DNA of 38,068 bases from Planctomyces sp. Its GTDB lineage: Bacteria; Planctomycetota; Planctomycetia; Planctomycetales; Planctomycetaceae. Below the pieces are notes generated by a model, which made no database searches, was not told the origin of the DNA, and was given only the letters and a program-made list of their open reading frames with translations. The stretch lies in contig JAIXVG010000563.1 of NCBI GenBank assembly GCA_027483145.1, positions 1-38,068 of the forward strand. Direction: 5' to 3'. The position numbers were made by a program, and so were the translations under genes. Shown piece by piece: positions 16,849 through 26,069 of this stretch (the first letter of the stretch is position 1; every line of letters begins with the position of its first letter).

Positions 16849-17167
16849 TTCCAATATCCTCACCGGGTTCACCAAACTTCCCCGCAGGAATGATTTGCGA
16901 TCAACCAGTCGCAAGTTCCAGAAAATCCCTGGCCATCGCCCTATTTCTCACAATGATCGAGCCAGAATCCCCGTTTTTCAGCACACCATTTGCCTGTGGC
17001 CACGTCTCGGCGGCGAAATCGGTCTTCAAATCGAATTGGCGCAATAAAGCCACTGGCGATACCATCCACCGATAGGAGACTTGAAAGGCCAAAGCTGGCA
17101 GACCAGATTGCCTTCAGGTGAACCTGTTTTCTTGGGTGCGTTCCATTCAGGCGGGAGGGAGTCGACC
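16849..17167. other. Intergenic region between divergent genes
   Basis: These 319 bases separate the leftward exported-protein gene from the rightward ispF. Promoters for both are expected. The ispF ribosome site GGGAGGG lies at 17153-17159. ORFs here in both directions lack domain signal. I saw no clear inverted repeat or operator. Confidence 0.45.
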
Positions 17168-17662
17168 GTGTGGGCAAGTAATTTTCGCGTTGGACAAGGT
17201 CACGATACCCACCGCCTGGAAGCCGGACTACCCCTCATGCTGGGTGGGGTCAAAATTCCCCATACCCACGGAGCCGTCGGCCACAGCGATGCCGATGTCC
17301 TTCTGCACTGTCTAACCGACGCTCTGTTTGGTGCTTTGGCTGCCGGTGACATCGGCGAATGGTTTCCTGATACCGACCCCGCCAACAAGAAAGCTGATTC
17401 TCGCCGGTTTCTGCAAGCCGCGGTCGAGGAAGTCAGGTCCAAGGGCTGGGCGATCGTCAATGTCGACTGCACCGTCCATCTCGAACAACCCAAGCTGGCC
17501 AAACACAAGCCCGCTATCCGCCAATCGCTAGCCACACTGCTGGAAATCGAACTCGACCGCGTCGGCCTGAAGGCCAAAACCGGTGAAGGCCTGGGCCCCG
17601 TTGGCGAAGGTCGGGCCATCGTCGCCGACGCTGTCGTCCTGCTCGAACGTAACCCAATTTAG
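17168..17662 (+). CDS. ispF: 2-C-methyl-D-erythritol 2,4-cyclodiphosphate synthase
   Basis: This 164-residue enzyme of the MEP isoprenoid pathway cyclises CDP-methylerythritol 2-phosphate to the 2,4-cyclodiphosphate, releasing CMP. The metal ligands are visible in G-H-D-T-H-R near the start (Asp and His) and in G-H-S-D-A-D-V-L-L-H (His). The core then reads L-T-D-A-L-F-G-A, G-D-I-G-x-x-F-P-D-T-D-P, and K-T-G-E-G-L-G-P-V-G-E-G near the C-terminus, a variant of the usual T-T-E-x-L-G-F-T-G. The start is a GTG at 17168, nine bases behind GGGAGGG. The longest ORF (TTG at 17081) would add 29 residues and exceed family length. The neighbours are not MEP genes, so it seems to stand alone. Confidence 0.95.
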   Translation: MWASNFRVGQGHDTHRLEAGLPLMLGGVKIPHTHGAVGHSDADVLLHCLTDALFGALAAGDIGEWFPDTDPANKKADSRRFLQAAVEEVRSKGWAIVNVDCTVHLEQPKLAKHKPAIRQSLATLLEIELDRVGLKAKTGEGLGPVGEGRAIVADAVVLLERNPI

Positions 17663-17772
17663 CCCTGAACGACTAGATTGGCTGGGTCTTTAAGCAACAA
17701 GTTGCCTCACCATCAGGCTTCTAACGCTCTCGGCACTCGTTCTTCATGACCATGATGCACTTCGGGCATCAT

Positions 17773-18606
17773 TCAAGGCAACATCGGAAACAATCGCTTG
17801 ATATCCCCATCAGTCATCGGCGACCCATATTCGCACGGCTCAAACGCTTCGATATAGCGAATCTTCGCCCCGCGCTCTGGCCCATAGGTTTGCACCACCA
17901 GGTCCCGAAACCGATCTGCCAAGGGCGAAATACGCGACAGGTACCACCCCTTCAACCACTCTCGTTTTCCCGCATCATCAGTCGGAAGCGAGCTTTCGAT
18001 CTGCTGGTTGTAAGGCAGCCACTCGTAAAACTGCGAAACATGGCAGGCCAATTGATTGACCACTTGCTCGAGCACCGGTTCAATGTCAATCACCACTCGG
18101 GGCGACAGCGGGCAGGGCTTAGTAAAACTATCCGACAGATAGGCGATGATCGGGTTCGTTCGCAGTGCCGGTGCTTCAGGGGCAATCAGTGGCACGGTCA
18201 CCATATAGGCCGCATCACAAACCAGAGTGCTTGTCGCCCGATGATCGGGATGGTAGTCATTAGGTCGATGGGTCAAAATCAAATCGGGCCGAAAGCGGCG
18301 AATCAGCCGAATCATCGTATGCCGCGCTTCAATGGTCGGAACAAGCCCACCATCAGGATACGGCAGGATCTCGTACTCGATTCCCATCAGGTCCGCGACC
18401 CCCTTGGTTTCCAGTTCGCGGCGTCTCGCCAGTTCCGGGGCCACCATCGAATGATGCCCCGCATCCCCTCTGGTTACGCTCACATATTTCACGTGATGAC
18501 CATCCGCCCGGTACATCGCCGTCAGCCCCCCTGCCTGCAGTTCGCAGTCGTCAGGGTGGGCACCAATAATCAGTATTCGGAGTTTGGTCATCGCAGTCAG
18601 TTTCAT
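17773..18606 (-). CDS. PIG-L family deacetylase
   Basis: This protein of about 277 residues belongs to the LmbE/PIG-L zinc deacetylase fold. The zinc and catalytic site is G-A-H-P-D-D-C-E near residue 15, and the third ligand lies in H-P-D-H near residue 115. A T-R-G-D-A-G-H-H turn, typical of planctomycete and BshB/MshB-like members, lies near residue 45. Family members remove acetyl groups from N-acetylglucosamine-type conjugates; the substrate is unknown here. The ATG at 18606 is used, with 18591 as an alternative; neither has a strong ribosome site. An upstream in-frame codon at 18696 would add 30 residues without family support. It converges with ispF and diverges from nadA. Confidence 0.88.
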   Translation of the reverse strand: MKLTAMTKLRILIIGAHPDDCELQAGGLTAMYRADGHHVKYVSVTRGDAGHHSMVAPELARRRELETKGVADLMGIEYEILPYPDGGLVPTIEARHTMIRLIRRFRPDLILTHRPNDYHPDHRATSTLVCDAAYMVTVPLIAPEAPALRTNPIIAYLSDSFTKPCPLSPRVVIDIEPVLEQVVNQLACHVSQFYEWLPYNQQIESSLPTDDAGKREWLKGWYLSRISPLADRFRDLVVQTYGPERGAKIRYIEAFEPCEYGSPMTDGDIKRLFPMLP

Positions 18607-18954
18607 TGGAAGTAGAGGTAGAACGAGATCGAAGCACTCAACGAAGGGAATCAACGAATGTTTTTCTGGCGAGGAAGCACCGTCAACAGGAGCCAACCTC
18701 TTTCACCATTCAAGCAAAACTAGGCCACTTTCGCGAGTTCAGCCTCGAAAGCGATAGGCAAAAGCGATGGACACACTGGGTCGAAAATGGCCGTTAACCT
18801 GCGAACTGGCCGTTTTTTCAAGGCAATCTGGCATTCGTTCGTTTCGCGTCCCCATTCGCATTGCCTCCTAAGGGGGACATCGAGAATAATCGAGATCGAA
18901 ACTTCTGCCCTCTCGACTTCTTCGGCCAAGCGAACCACGCCGCAGGATTGACCT
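18607..18954. other. Intergenic region between divergent PIG-L and nadA genes
   Basis: This is 348 bases. The nadA ribosome site AGGA (18943-18946) lies at its right end. A 7-base direct repeat GGCCGTT occurs at 18789-18795 and 18808-18814. No other structure or gene was recognised. Confidence 0.4.
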
Positions 18955-19965
18955 ATGAGCTTGAACATTCTTGATCGACAATTAACAACTTCAGCCCCCG
19001 CACCTGCGATCGAAGAAGATCCGCTCGATCTCATGGAAGAAATCGACCGGCTCAAGGCTCAGAAGAATGCCGCTATTCTCGCCCACTTTTATGTCGACGG
19101 CGATCTCCAGGAAATCGCCGACTTCACCGGCGACAGCCTCAAGCTCGCCCGCGATACGACTACGGTCCCCCATCCCGTTATCGTTTTCTGCGGCGTCCAC
19201 TTCATGGGCGAATCGGCCAAGATCCTCAGCCCGCAGAAAACGGTCTTGATGCCCGACCTCCTGGCTGGTTGCTCGCTGGCCGATAGCTGCCCAGCCGACA
19301 AACTTCGCGCGTTTCAAGAAAAGTTGCGGGCTGAAGGGCGAGATTTTCAAACCGTCGCCTACATCAACACCACTGCAGCGGTCAAAAGCCTCTGTGATTG
19401 GATTGTGACCAGCGGCAATGCCCGGGAAATCATCGACCGTGTTCCTGCCGATAAAGAAATTCTTTTCGTTCCCGATCAACACCTCGGCCGATACCTCAGC
19501 GAAGTGACCGGCCGTCCCATGATCCTCTGGCCCGGCTCATGTATGGTTCACGAGGTCTTCAGCATTCAAGACCTGCTAAGAGCCAAAAAGAATACGCCGG
19601 GAGCCGTGGTGATGGCCCACCCTGAATGCCCTCAGAACATTTTGGAGCTGGCTGACGTTATCGGCGGGACCGAGAAGATGCGACGCCATGTCGCCAGCAT
19701 CACCACTCCGACGACGTTCCTCGTCGCCACCGAGGCAAACATGATTCACCCGCTCACCAAAATCGCTCCTCAGCACACCTATATTCCAGTGCCAGGGATT
19801 ATGGCTTCAACAGGTGAAACTTGTGCCTGCAACCGTTGCCCGCACATGGCCCGCAACACGTTGCAAAAAGTACGCGACTGCCTTCGAGACGGCACCCCCG
19901 AAATTGTCTGGCAACCCTACTTCGCCGACGCCCAAGCCGTCCTGCAACGGAGCCTATTGCAGTAA
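18955..19965 (+). CDS. nadA: Quinolinate synthase NadA
   Basis: This 336-residue enzyme condenses iminoaspartate with dihydroxyacetone phosphate to quinolinate in NAD biosynthesis, using a [4Fe-4S] cluster. The three expected cluster ligands are visible: Cys106 in L-L-A-G-C-S-L-A-D, Cys196 in W-P-G-S-C-M-V-H-E, and Cys295 at the end of C-A-C-N-R-C-P-H-M. Substrate-binding blocks are A-H-F-Y near residue 43, [14 protein letters not shown] near residue 78, and A-H-P-E-C near residue 221. Length is typical. The ATG start at 18955 has an AGGA about 8 bases upstream. No nadB or nadC lies nearby, so it appears to be single. Confidence 0.96.
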   Translation: MSLNILDRQLTTSAPAPAIEEDPLDLMEEIDRLKAQKNAAILAHFYVDGDLQEIADFTGDSLKLARDTTTVPHPVIVFCGVHFMGESAKILSPQKTVLMPDLLAGCSLADSCPADKLRAFQEKLRAEGRDFQTVAYINTTAAVKSLCDWIVTSGNAREIIDRVPADKEILFVPDQHLGRYLSEVTGRPMILWPGSCMVHEVFSIQDLLRAKKNTPGAVVMAHPECPQNILELADVIGGTEKMRRHVASITTPTTFLVATEANMIHPLTKIAPQHTYIPVPGIMASTGETCACNRCPHMARNTLQKVRDCLRDGTPEIVWQPYFADAQAVLQRSLLQ

Positions 19966-20062
19966 TCATCATGTACCGCAGCGATTTCAATCGGCCACGC
20001 GTCGGTCTGCAACGCCACTATATGTCACCCAAATTCGAGCGAACCGGTCGGCCAGAGGTCGA

Positions 20063-20140
20063 GCTCATAGCCGCGTAGTGAGACTACGAGCCTGCTCAAA
20101 CCAAGGGTGCGTCAGGCATAGTGAGATCTACGCTCACTTT
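20063..20140. repeat. Two related small palindromes after nadA
   Basis: The first, CGTAG-TGAGA-CTACG at 20074-20088, is a perfect 5-bp stem with a 5-base loop. About 45 bases on, a related CATAGTGAGATCTACGCTCAC can form a GTGAG/CTCAC stem. Both share TAGTGAGA and CTACG. They lie between the 3' ends of nadA and the convergent His-rich lipoprotein gene, so they may be REP-like units or part of a termination region. No T-run follows. Confidence 0.4.
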
Positions 20141-20208
20141 GGCATCTCGCGGCCATTGATTGAGCAGTCTAACCCATGCCCAGACGCAGCACGAAACTGC
20201 CACGCGGT

Positions 20209-20766
20209 TTAGAAGTGAGCGTCAATACTGGCCGTGTAAGCCTTTCCACCCAGGTTGACGGTGAACTTCCCGTGCGCGTACCCCAAGTCGAGAAGGTCGT
20301 GGACCAGCTTGTCGTCCAGCACTTCAAAGCACGATGTCTTGCCTTCGGCCTCGCCAGCTTGCGGCGCTGCCTTTAGCTCCGCATCACCTACTTTTTCGAA
20401 CGAAATCTTCAGCGATGTGTCGGTCGTTGTTGAAGCCGTCTTGGCGTCTGCCCCCAACAGATAAATCCTCACAGCGTGCGCATCGTGGTCGACAACCAAT
20501 TCGGCATGGAACTCGTCTTCGCCAATCTCAATCAGGGTTCCCTTATGGGGTCCCGGCTCCGAGTGCCCATGGTCATGGTCGTGATCATGCCCGTGATCAT
20601 CCTTGCCCTTTGCCGCCGTCTTTGCTCCTCCTTTTGCTTCCGCCGCCGTCTTATAGCCCCCTCCGCCCGAGTCGTTGCAGCCAACTTGTAGCAGCGCCAG
20701 TACCAAACCCAGCTTGGCAGCCGTAAAGAATCCAATCGTTGACTTGGCAACAAACGAGCGAAACAT
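20209..20766 (-). CDS. Histidine-rich lipoprotein
   Basis: This 185-residue protein starts at an ATG at 20766, preceded by GGGAAGA, with a signal ending in a V-G-C lipobox near residue 30. After a Gly-rich spacer and an Ala/Lys linker comes a cluster of eight His alternating with Asp and Gly (about residues 55-70). It is followed by a conserved-looking domain: P-H-K-G-T-L-I-E-I-G, F-H-A-E-L-V-V-D-H-D, V-R-I-Y-L-L-G, and a final G-K-A-Y-T-A-S-I-D-A-H. I associate this His-rich plus H-G-G-type domain with planctomycete envelope proteins likely to bind divalent metal. It lies 155 bp downstream of the POT transporter gene on the same strand. A longer ORF starting at 20889 would place the signal internally and is rejected. 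Confidence 0.7.
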   Translation of the reverse strand: MFRSFVAKSTIGFFTAAKLGLVLALLQVGCNDSGGGGYKTAAEAKGGAKTAAKGKDDHGHDHDHDHGHSEPGPHKGTLIEIGEDEFHAELVVDHDAHAVRIYLLGADAKTASTTTDTSLKISFEKVGDAELKAAPQAGEAEGKTSCFEVLDDKLVHDLLDLGYAHGKFTVNLGGKAYTASIDAHF

Positions 20767-20921
20767 GAGATTAATCTTCCCAAAAAAAGTTTTCAGCATC
20801 AGCCAAATCAATGGCTTTGTCACAGCAAACCAATTTTCAATATCGAACACCAAAAGCTCATCAGCAAACACTCGTGGCATTTCCGCCAAAAAAGCTTCCG
20901 GCGTAATGCAATTGAACTCAA

Positions 20922-22379
20922 TTACGTTACCGAATCATCACCCTGTTGGAAATGCGCGATACCACTCGGCCCCTTTTTGGGCCAACTCGCCCACGGAACG
21001 TAAAAAATCGCCGCCACCAGCATGAGGCCTGCAAAAAACCAAAAGTACGACGCTCCCGCCAACTTCGACGTTCCATCCGTATTCTGGATAAACCAGTTCA
21101 CCAGCGCCGTAATCAAGTTCCCCGCAGAGACCGACAACAAATAGGCCGACGATACGATCGATTTCATCCGGGCCGGGGCCTGCAAATACGCATACTCCAG
21201 GCTGGTCGTACTCACCAGCACTTCTGAAGTCGTCAGCACCACGTACGCCAAAAACTGCCAGTAAATCGCTGGTGACTCTCCCCGGTCAATCCGCTCTTGA
21301 ATGAGGGCCGAAATCGAAAACGCCCCCACCATCAAAAAAAAACCGACCGCAATTCGCCTCAGTGGCGTCGGCGTCACAACTTTCCCCACAACCGGATAAA
21401 CAACATACGCAAACAGCGGAACCAATATCAAAATGAGCAGCGGGTTGATCGCCCCAATCTGCGATTCCGTCGGAATCCAGCCCCCAATGCTGCGGTTCAT
21501 CTTTTCAGCCTGCAGTACCCACGACGAGTGCGTCTGATCGTATAGCGACCAAAACACCGCAATAAACGTAAATAATGGAAGCAGGTTTTTCAGTATCCCC
21601 CACCCCTCGGCCCCAATCGCGGCCGTCACCCCTTCCAGTCCCGCCGGTGGTCGATGCACGAATCGATTTCGACCCAGCCAAAACACAAACGTCGCCAATA
21701 GCATCAAGACACCCGGCAGCCCAAACGCCAGATGCGGCCCATAATGCACTGGCCAGCCCATTCTGGGGCAAATCTCTGTCAGCAAATAAGGGGTCGCCAG
21801 AGTCGAGGCACATGCACCCAGGTTGATCGCCCAATAAAACCACGCGAATGCCTGAGGAATCAACCCTTCGTTTCTTGGTCCAAACTGGTCACCCATATGA
21901 GCGGAGACGCACGGCTTAATTCCCCCCGAACCGACTGCAATCAACAATAGCCCCAGCGTTAATCCCATTCGGCCTGGGACAGCAGCCAATAGCCCATGCC
22001 CCAAGCAATAAACCAGCGACAGCCAAAAGATTGTCCGGTACTTCCCCAGTAGCGAATCAGCCAGTAGCGCCCCGCCAATCGAAAGCCCATACATCAGCGA
22101 CGTAAAGGCGTGTACCCACGCCTTGGCTTCATCAGCCGCATAGACACTCGAAGTCCCGTCCGCTTCGACCAAATACTTGGTCATATAGACGGCCAGAATC
22201 GCTTTCATCCCGTAAAAGCTGAATCGCTCGGCCGCTTCATTACCTATAATGTAAAGAATCCCGGGAGGCATTCCCGCCGTGTCAACTGGTTCAGTTCGGT
22301 AGACAGGTTGAGGCAATTGACGTTCTTTGCAACCAAGTCCAAAAATCAGATCGAAACCGTTTTGGCGAGCGATCGCCAA
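20922..22379 (-). CDS. POT/PTR family proton-coupled peptide transporter
   Basis: This is a 485-residue MFS transporter of the proton-dependent oligopeptide family (POT). The family signature G-N-E-A-A-E-R-F-S-F-Y-G-M-K-A-I-L carries the conserved E-x-x-E-R-type proton site in helix one. About 12-14 hydrophobic segments follow, including the G-S-G-G-I-K-P-C-V-S signature and the N-L-G-A-C segment. The protein imports di- or tripeptides coupled to protons. The start is uncertain: the ORF opens with TTG at 22379, while an ATG at 22271 (residue 37) lies eight residues before the signature. Related proteins usually have about 20 residues before it, so a non-ATG start between these two is possible. 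It diverges from the large membrane protein at 22526. Confidence 0.85.
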   Translation of the reverse strand: MAIARQNGFDLIFGLGCKERQLPQPVYRTEPVDTAGMPPGILYIIGNEAAERFSFYGMKAILAVYMTKYLVEADGTSSVYAADEAKAWVHAFTSLMYGLSIGGALLADSLLGKYRTIFWLSLVYCLGHGLLAAVPGRMGLTLGLLLIAVGSGGIKPCVSAHMGDQFGPRNEGLIPQAFAWFYWAINLGACASTLATPYLLTEICPRMGWPVHYGPHLAFGLPGVLMLLATFVFWLGRNRFVHRPPAGLEGVTAAIGAEGWGILKNLLPLFTFIAVFWSLYDQTHSSWVLQAEKMNRSIGGWIPTESQIGAINPLLILILVPLFAYVVYPVVGKVVTPTPLRRIAVGFFLMVGAFSISALIQERIDRGESPAIYWQFLAYVVLTTSEVLVSTTSLEYAYLQAPARMKSIVSSAYLLSVSAGNLITALVNWFIQNTDGTSKLAGASYFWFFAGLMLVAAIFYVPWASWPKKGPSGIAHFQQGDDSVT

Positions 22380-22512
22380 TATGGTAGCTTACGCCAATCA
22401 GGAAAAGGTTGGTACCGTCCGGGCGATACCAGTCCGGGAAGATCACTGCGTCCCCAAAGCCAAAACAACTCATTGCAATCCCAGGATTTGCTTACGCATC
22501 TGTTTCACGGGC

Positions 22513-22518
22513 AGGAGG
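22513..22518 (+). promoter_or_regulatory. Ribosome binding site deciding a TTG start
   Basis: AGGAGG lies seven bases before a TTG at 22526 that is in frame with the large ORF. This supports starting the giant membrane protein there rather than at the upstream TTG at 22409, whose first 39 codons do not look like protein. Confidence 0.55.
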
Positions 22519-22525
22519 GCCCAGG

Positions 22526-25500
22526 TTGTCGTTGTTCACCGCAGTTCTTAAAGCCTACTCCAGCGGTTCCCCGCAGCCGGTCACAGATGACTGGGTTGCC
22601 CAGGTCGAACAGCAAATTCGCCACCGCGATGCAGCAGCTTTCCCTGTCCCTCCCCGCGTCTTGCGCCGCGTCATTCGCAATATGCTGGAAATCAGCAGCA
22701 TCTTCGCTCGCCTGCCGCACCGGAAAACACTCGTCTTTGACCGCGATAAACTTTTGTGGCTGGTCGCCCTCGATGAGTTAGGTCTTCCCCCCACTGCCTC
22801 CCTCCCCAGGCAGGTCTTCCTTCTCGCACGTCCAGAGCCGCAAGAGATCGAAAAGCTCTCGCCCGATGATCTCTTAACCCAGTACTGGCAGCTCTTATTT
22901 CATGCCCGCCTCGATGCCCGCTTAGCCATCGAGACCGACCATGAGAAAATGCCTGCCGCCGCTCTCAGAGAGCAGATCGACCTGATCGGCCAAACCCAGT
23001 TTGACGAAATCCGCGCGGTCCTCAAACAAGAGGCCATGCTCGTCGATCCCGCCAGCCTCAGAAACTCATTCGCCGAATTCATCGCAGTCCTCTTGGAACT
23101 GCACTACTTCGCACCAGACCTGGTCCCCGTTTACTTCCCTTCCCTTACCAATGCCAGCCACCTCATCGAACGGCTCGATACTTGGCTTGCTGCTAAAGAA
23201 ATCTACGAAGCGACTCGTCCGGAAGGGATCGTCGCACGGCCGGTTGAGCCAGCCCCCTCGCAGTCGACTCGTATGCTTCTCACCCCCGGCACTACCGGCC
23301 GTAGCTCGCTACGTAAGTCCAAAGCCTGTGTCAGGCAGGCCGAGCGGCAACTGCAGCGAGGTAACTCAATTCGGGCGTTACTGGCCCTGCAAGCAGGCTG
23401 GGAAGCAGGCGACTCGCAGCAGCAGCGGATCATCGAACCCCTGATTTCGCACGACCTGCTAACCCTCATTACCCGCCTCGAAGCAGCCCTCGAAATCGAA
23501 TCCGAAGACTCCGAGCGTTGGTATCGCTGCCTGCGAAACGTTCTCAGCTCGTCCACCTCGGGATTCTTTAACTCCAGCGCTCGGCTTCTGTTCGATTTGC
23601 AAAAAGTCTGTATCGATCACGAGCGTGACATCTACCGGGTAGACCTTTGGACGTTCCTGGTAAGCGGGTTTCGAAAGGCACTCAAAACCCCACTTCCCAA
23701 TCAACGAACCGTCCTGATCTCGAAGCATTTGCGGAGTGCCATCAAGCGCATTGCAGGTCTCAAAATCGACCGCCATACTCGCACCGAACTACAAGAACTG
23801 CTCGATGCTGCGGCCCACGCTGCCGAAGCCTTGCTGCGCAAACGTCTCGATGATCCCATCGCGTCGGCCCTCAAAGCGGTTGGCCTCGAAGCCAAGACCG
23901 TTGTCGAGACCGTCGCCTTTCGCAAGGTTGTTGAAGAGCTCAACGATAGCGTCGTCAGTCGCGGCTTTATCACCATCGGCGATGTGCGCGATTCCTTGTC
24001 GCGCAGTCAGTTAAAGCTAGATGATCTTTCTAGCATCAAAGAGTTCTACAAGGGGGACTTAGTCCTGCGGGCCGACCATAGCCTCGCCGAAGCACTGCCC
24101 GGTGTCTATCAACCCGGCCCCCTATACATGCGGTTCTTTCAGCGGCTTTCGTCCCTTGCGTTTGGAATTCCGACCGGCCGCTGGTTAACCAGGTTTGTCG
24201 GTCTCCCTTACGGCGGGGCCTACATCATTATGGAAGGGCTGCAGCACCTGGTCCACGAGGTCGCTCACTTCGCGGGAGGTCATCCCCGTAAACTCGATGG
24301 GTACGAAACGCTCACCATTGTCCTCATTTTTGGAACGTTTCTCCTGGCGTTAATCCATTCAACGCAGTTTCGTGCTGTTGTGCTCAACGTCCTCACTGTC
24401 GGTTGGAAACTTTTAAGGGGACTCTTCCTCGATTTTCCTCATTGGGTCAGCGAGCTCGAAGCTGTCCGCTGGCTGATGCGCAGCCTCCCCGCACTCATTA
24501 TTCGCCGCTACATGTGGACCCCGCTATTGGTCACAGCCCTGCTCTGGGGATTGGTCCCACTCACCGGTGCATACTCACGTGGTTCCTCCTGGAACGCCTT
24601 GGGGATCCTTATCGTCGCTTTCACCATCCTGAACTCCCGCGTCGGCCGCGATACGGAAGAGCTTTTCACCGAATGGATCGGTGTATCCTGGCACCGGTTT
24701 CGTGTTCATATCCTGGTCGCCCTCCTAACCCTCATTGTTGACACCTTCAAACAGGTAATGGACTGGATTGAGAGGTTCCTCTACGCAGTCGACGAGTGGC
24801 TCCGCTTTCGCAGTGGCGAAACCAGCCTGTCGCTTGCCATGAAAGCTGTCCTCGGGCTGTTCTGGTCGGTCATTAACGGCGTCATTCGCTTCATCGTCAC
24901 CCTGCTGATCGAGCCTCAGGTCAATCCGATCAAACACTTCCCGGTCGTAACCGTATCGCACAAGCTCATTCTGCCTCTCATTCCCACACTAACCGCAATT
25001 CTGCAGCCCATCCTGCAACCCGTTCTTAGCCCCTTTGTGGGCCGAATTCTGGCCGAGTGGATCGCCGGTGGTACCGGAACGGTCATCATCACCTGTATTC
25101 CCGGCGTCTTTGGGTTCCTCGCCTGGGAACTCAAAGAAAACTGGCGACTCTACGCCGCCAACCGGTCACCAGTTCTCAAGCCGGTCAGCATTGGTCATCA
25201 CGGAGAATCGATGCTCCGTTTGCTGAAACCTGGCTTTCACTCGGGAACCATCCCCAAGCTCTTCGCCAAACGCCGCCGCGCTGCCCGACAAGCCTTAAGA
25301 ACACCCGATCTCAATCGCACCAGCAAGTTCGAAGTCCAGCTTCATCATGAAGCCGAGGCCATTCAGCATATTGTCGATCGCGAGCTGATCACTCTGCTTC
25401 AGACAACCAGCTTCCTTGAAGGGGAGAGGCTGCGTGTTACCAGCGTCAAGCTGTCGACAAACCGGGTAGAAGTGGCCATTCATTCCCCTCAGTTTCCCAA

Positions 25501-25954
25501 CGAACTCCCCTTGGGTCTTTCCTTTGCCGAGCAATCGGGTTGGCTGCTAGCGCTCGTTACTCAGCCCGGTTGGCTGCATCAGCTTTCTCCCACCGATCGC
25601 AGCAAGCTTCAGTCAGCCCTTGCTGGCTTCTACAAGCTGACTGCCGTCGACCTGGTGCACGAACAAGTCCTCTCTGCCTTGGGACCACAAACCATGGCCT
25701 ACGATGTGGCGGAACAAGGCCTGATCGTCTGGCCCGACCGCAGCTACCAGTCAGAGGTCCATTATCCTCTCTCCGAGCGGCCCATCGTGAACCCCCGCCC
25801 CCGCACTCTTGCACGTGCGGCAGGCCTGGAACCAATCCCCGCCGAAAAGCTCCTCTTTTCGCTGCAACCACTACAGTGGAACGATTGGCAATCCCACTGG
25901 GAAGGTGACCGATCGTCAACCTCTCTCTCGCACCAGGTCTTGCCCCTGAGCTAA
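22526..25954 (+). CDS. Giant membrane protein with HEVAH motif, unknown
   Basis: This 1142-residue protein begins at TTG 22526, behind AGGAGG. The first about 530 residues are soluble, helical and charged, with a domain rich in Leu/Arg/Glu and a stretch reading R-Q-A-E-R-Q-L-Q-R-G-N. From about residue 555 hydrophobic segments begin. The first contains Y-I-I-M-E-G-L-Q-H-L-V followed by H577-E-V-A-H581, an HExxH zinc-protease-like motif at 24254-24268. About seven or eight more membrane segments follow to about residue 875. The last about 250 residues are soluble. No family was recognised. The HEVAH sits in or beside a membrane segment, but the distant third ligand of site-2 proteases (M50) was not identified. 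A membrane-linked protease or scaffold is possible. The gene is monocistronic, converging with the kinase. Confidence 0.75.
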   Translation: MSLFTAVLKAYSSGSPQPVTDDWVAQVEQQIRHRDAAAFPVPPRVLRRVIRNMLEISSIFARLPHRKTLVFDRDKLLWLVALDELGLPPTASLPRQVFLLARPEPQEIEKLSPDDLLTQYWQLLFHARLDARLAIETDHEKMPAAALREQIDLIGQTQFDEIRAVLKQEAMLVDPASLRNSFAEFIAVLLELHYFAPDLVPVYFPSLTNASHLIERLDTWLAAKEIYEATRPEGIVARPVEPAPSQSTRMLLTPGTTGRSSLRKSKACVRQAERQLQRGNSIRALLALQAGWEAGDSQQQRIIEPLISHDLLTLITRLEAALEIESEDSERWYRCLRNVLSSSTSGFFNSSARLLFDLQKVCIDHERDIYRVDLWTFLVSGFRKALKTPLPNQRTVLISKHLRSAIKRIAGLKIDRHTRTELQELLDAAAHAAEALLRKRLDDPIASALKAVGLEAKTVVETVAFRKVVEELNDSVVSRGFITIGDVRDSLSRSQLKLDDLSSIKEFYKGDLVLRADHSLAEALPGVYQPGPLYMRFFQRLSSLAFGIPTGRWLTRFVGLPYGGAYIIMEGLQHLVHEVAHFAGGHPRKLDGYETLTIVLIFGTFLLALIHSTQFRAVVLNVLTVGWKLLRGLFLDFPHWVSELEAVRWLMRSLPALIIRRYMWTPLLVTALLWGLVPLTGAYSRGSSWNALGILIVAFTILNSRVGRDTEELFTEWIGVSWHRFRVHILVALLTLIVDTFKQVMDWIERFLYAVDEWLRFRSGETSLSLAMKAVLGLFWSVINGVIRFIVTLLIEPQVNPIKHFPVVTVSHKLILPLIPTLTAILQPILQPVLSPFVGRILAEWIAGGTGTVIITCIPGVFGFLAWELKENWRLYAANRSPVLKPVSIGHHGESMLRLLKPGFHSGTIPKLFAKRRRAARQALRTPDLNRTSKFEVQLHHEAEAIQHIVDRELITLLQTTSFLEGERLRVTSVKLSTNRVEVAIHSPQFPNELPLGLSFAEQSGWLLALVTQPGWLHQLSPTDRSKLQSALAGFYKLTAVDLVHEQVLSALGPQTMAYDVAEQGLIVWPDRSYQSEVHYPLSERPIVNPRPRTLARAAGLEPIPAEKLLFSLQPLQWNDWQSHWEGDRSSTSLSHQVLPLS

Positions 25955-25996
25955 GAACCTGTCTTCAAGTCCCAGCCGACCCGACGGTGGGTTCTT
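25953..25996. terminator. Weak inverted repeat between convergent genes
   Basis: AAGAACC (25953-25959) can pair with GGTTCTT (25990-25996), giving a 7-bp stem with a 30-base loop. It lies between the ends of the large membrane protein and the convergent kinase. The stem is short and the loop long, with no T-run, so a bidirectional terminator is only a possibility. Confidence 0.2.
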
Positions 25997-26069
25997 GTAA
26001 TCAGAAGCTGAATCGTCTATCTGACCTTGAAGCCGTTTCGTTCGATTTCACTCCTCGCCCCGCCACCCA

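Noticed and set aside
22409-22525. 39-codon N-terminal extension of the large membrane protein
   Set aside because: A strong ribosome site precedes the inner TTG, and the extension overlaps the expected divergent promoter region.
24254-24300. Site-2 protease (M50) reading of the HEVAH region because an L-D-G follows
   Set aside because: In M50 the L-D-G ligand lies far downstream in another helix; here it is only about 12 residues away, so the match is taken as chance.
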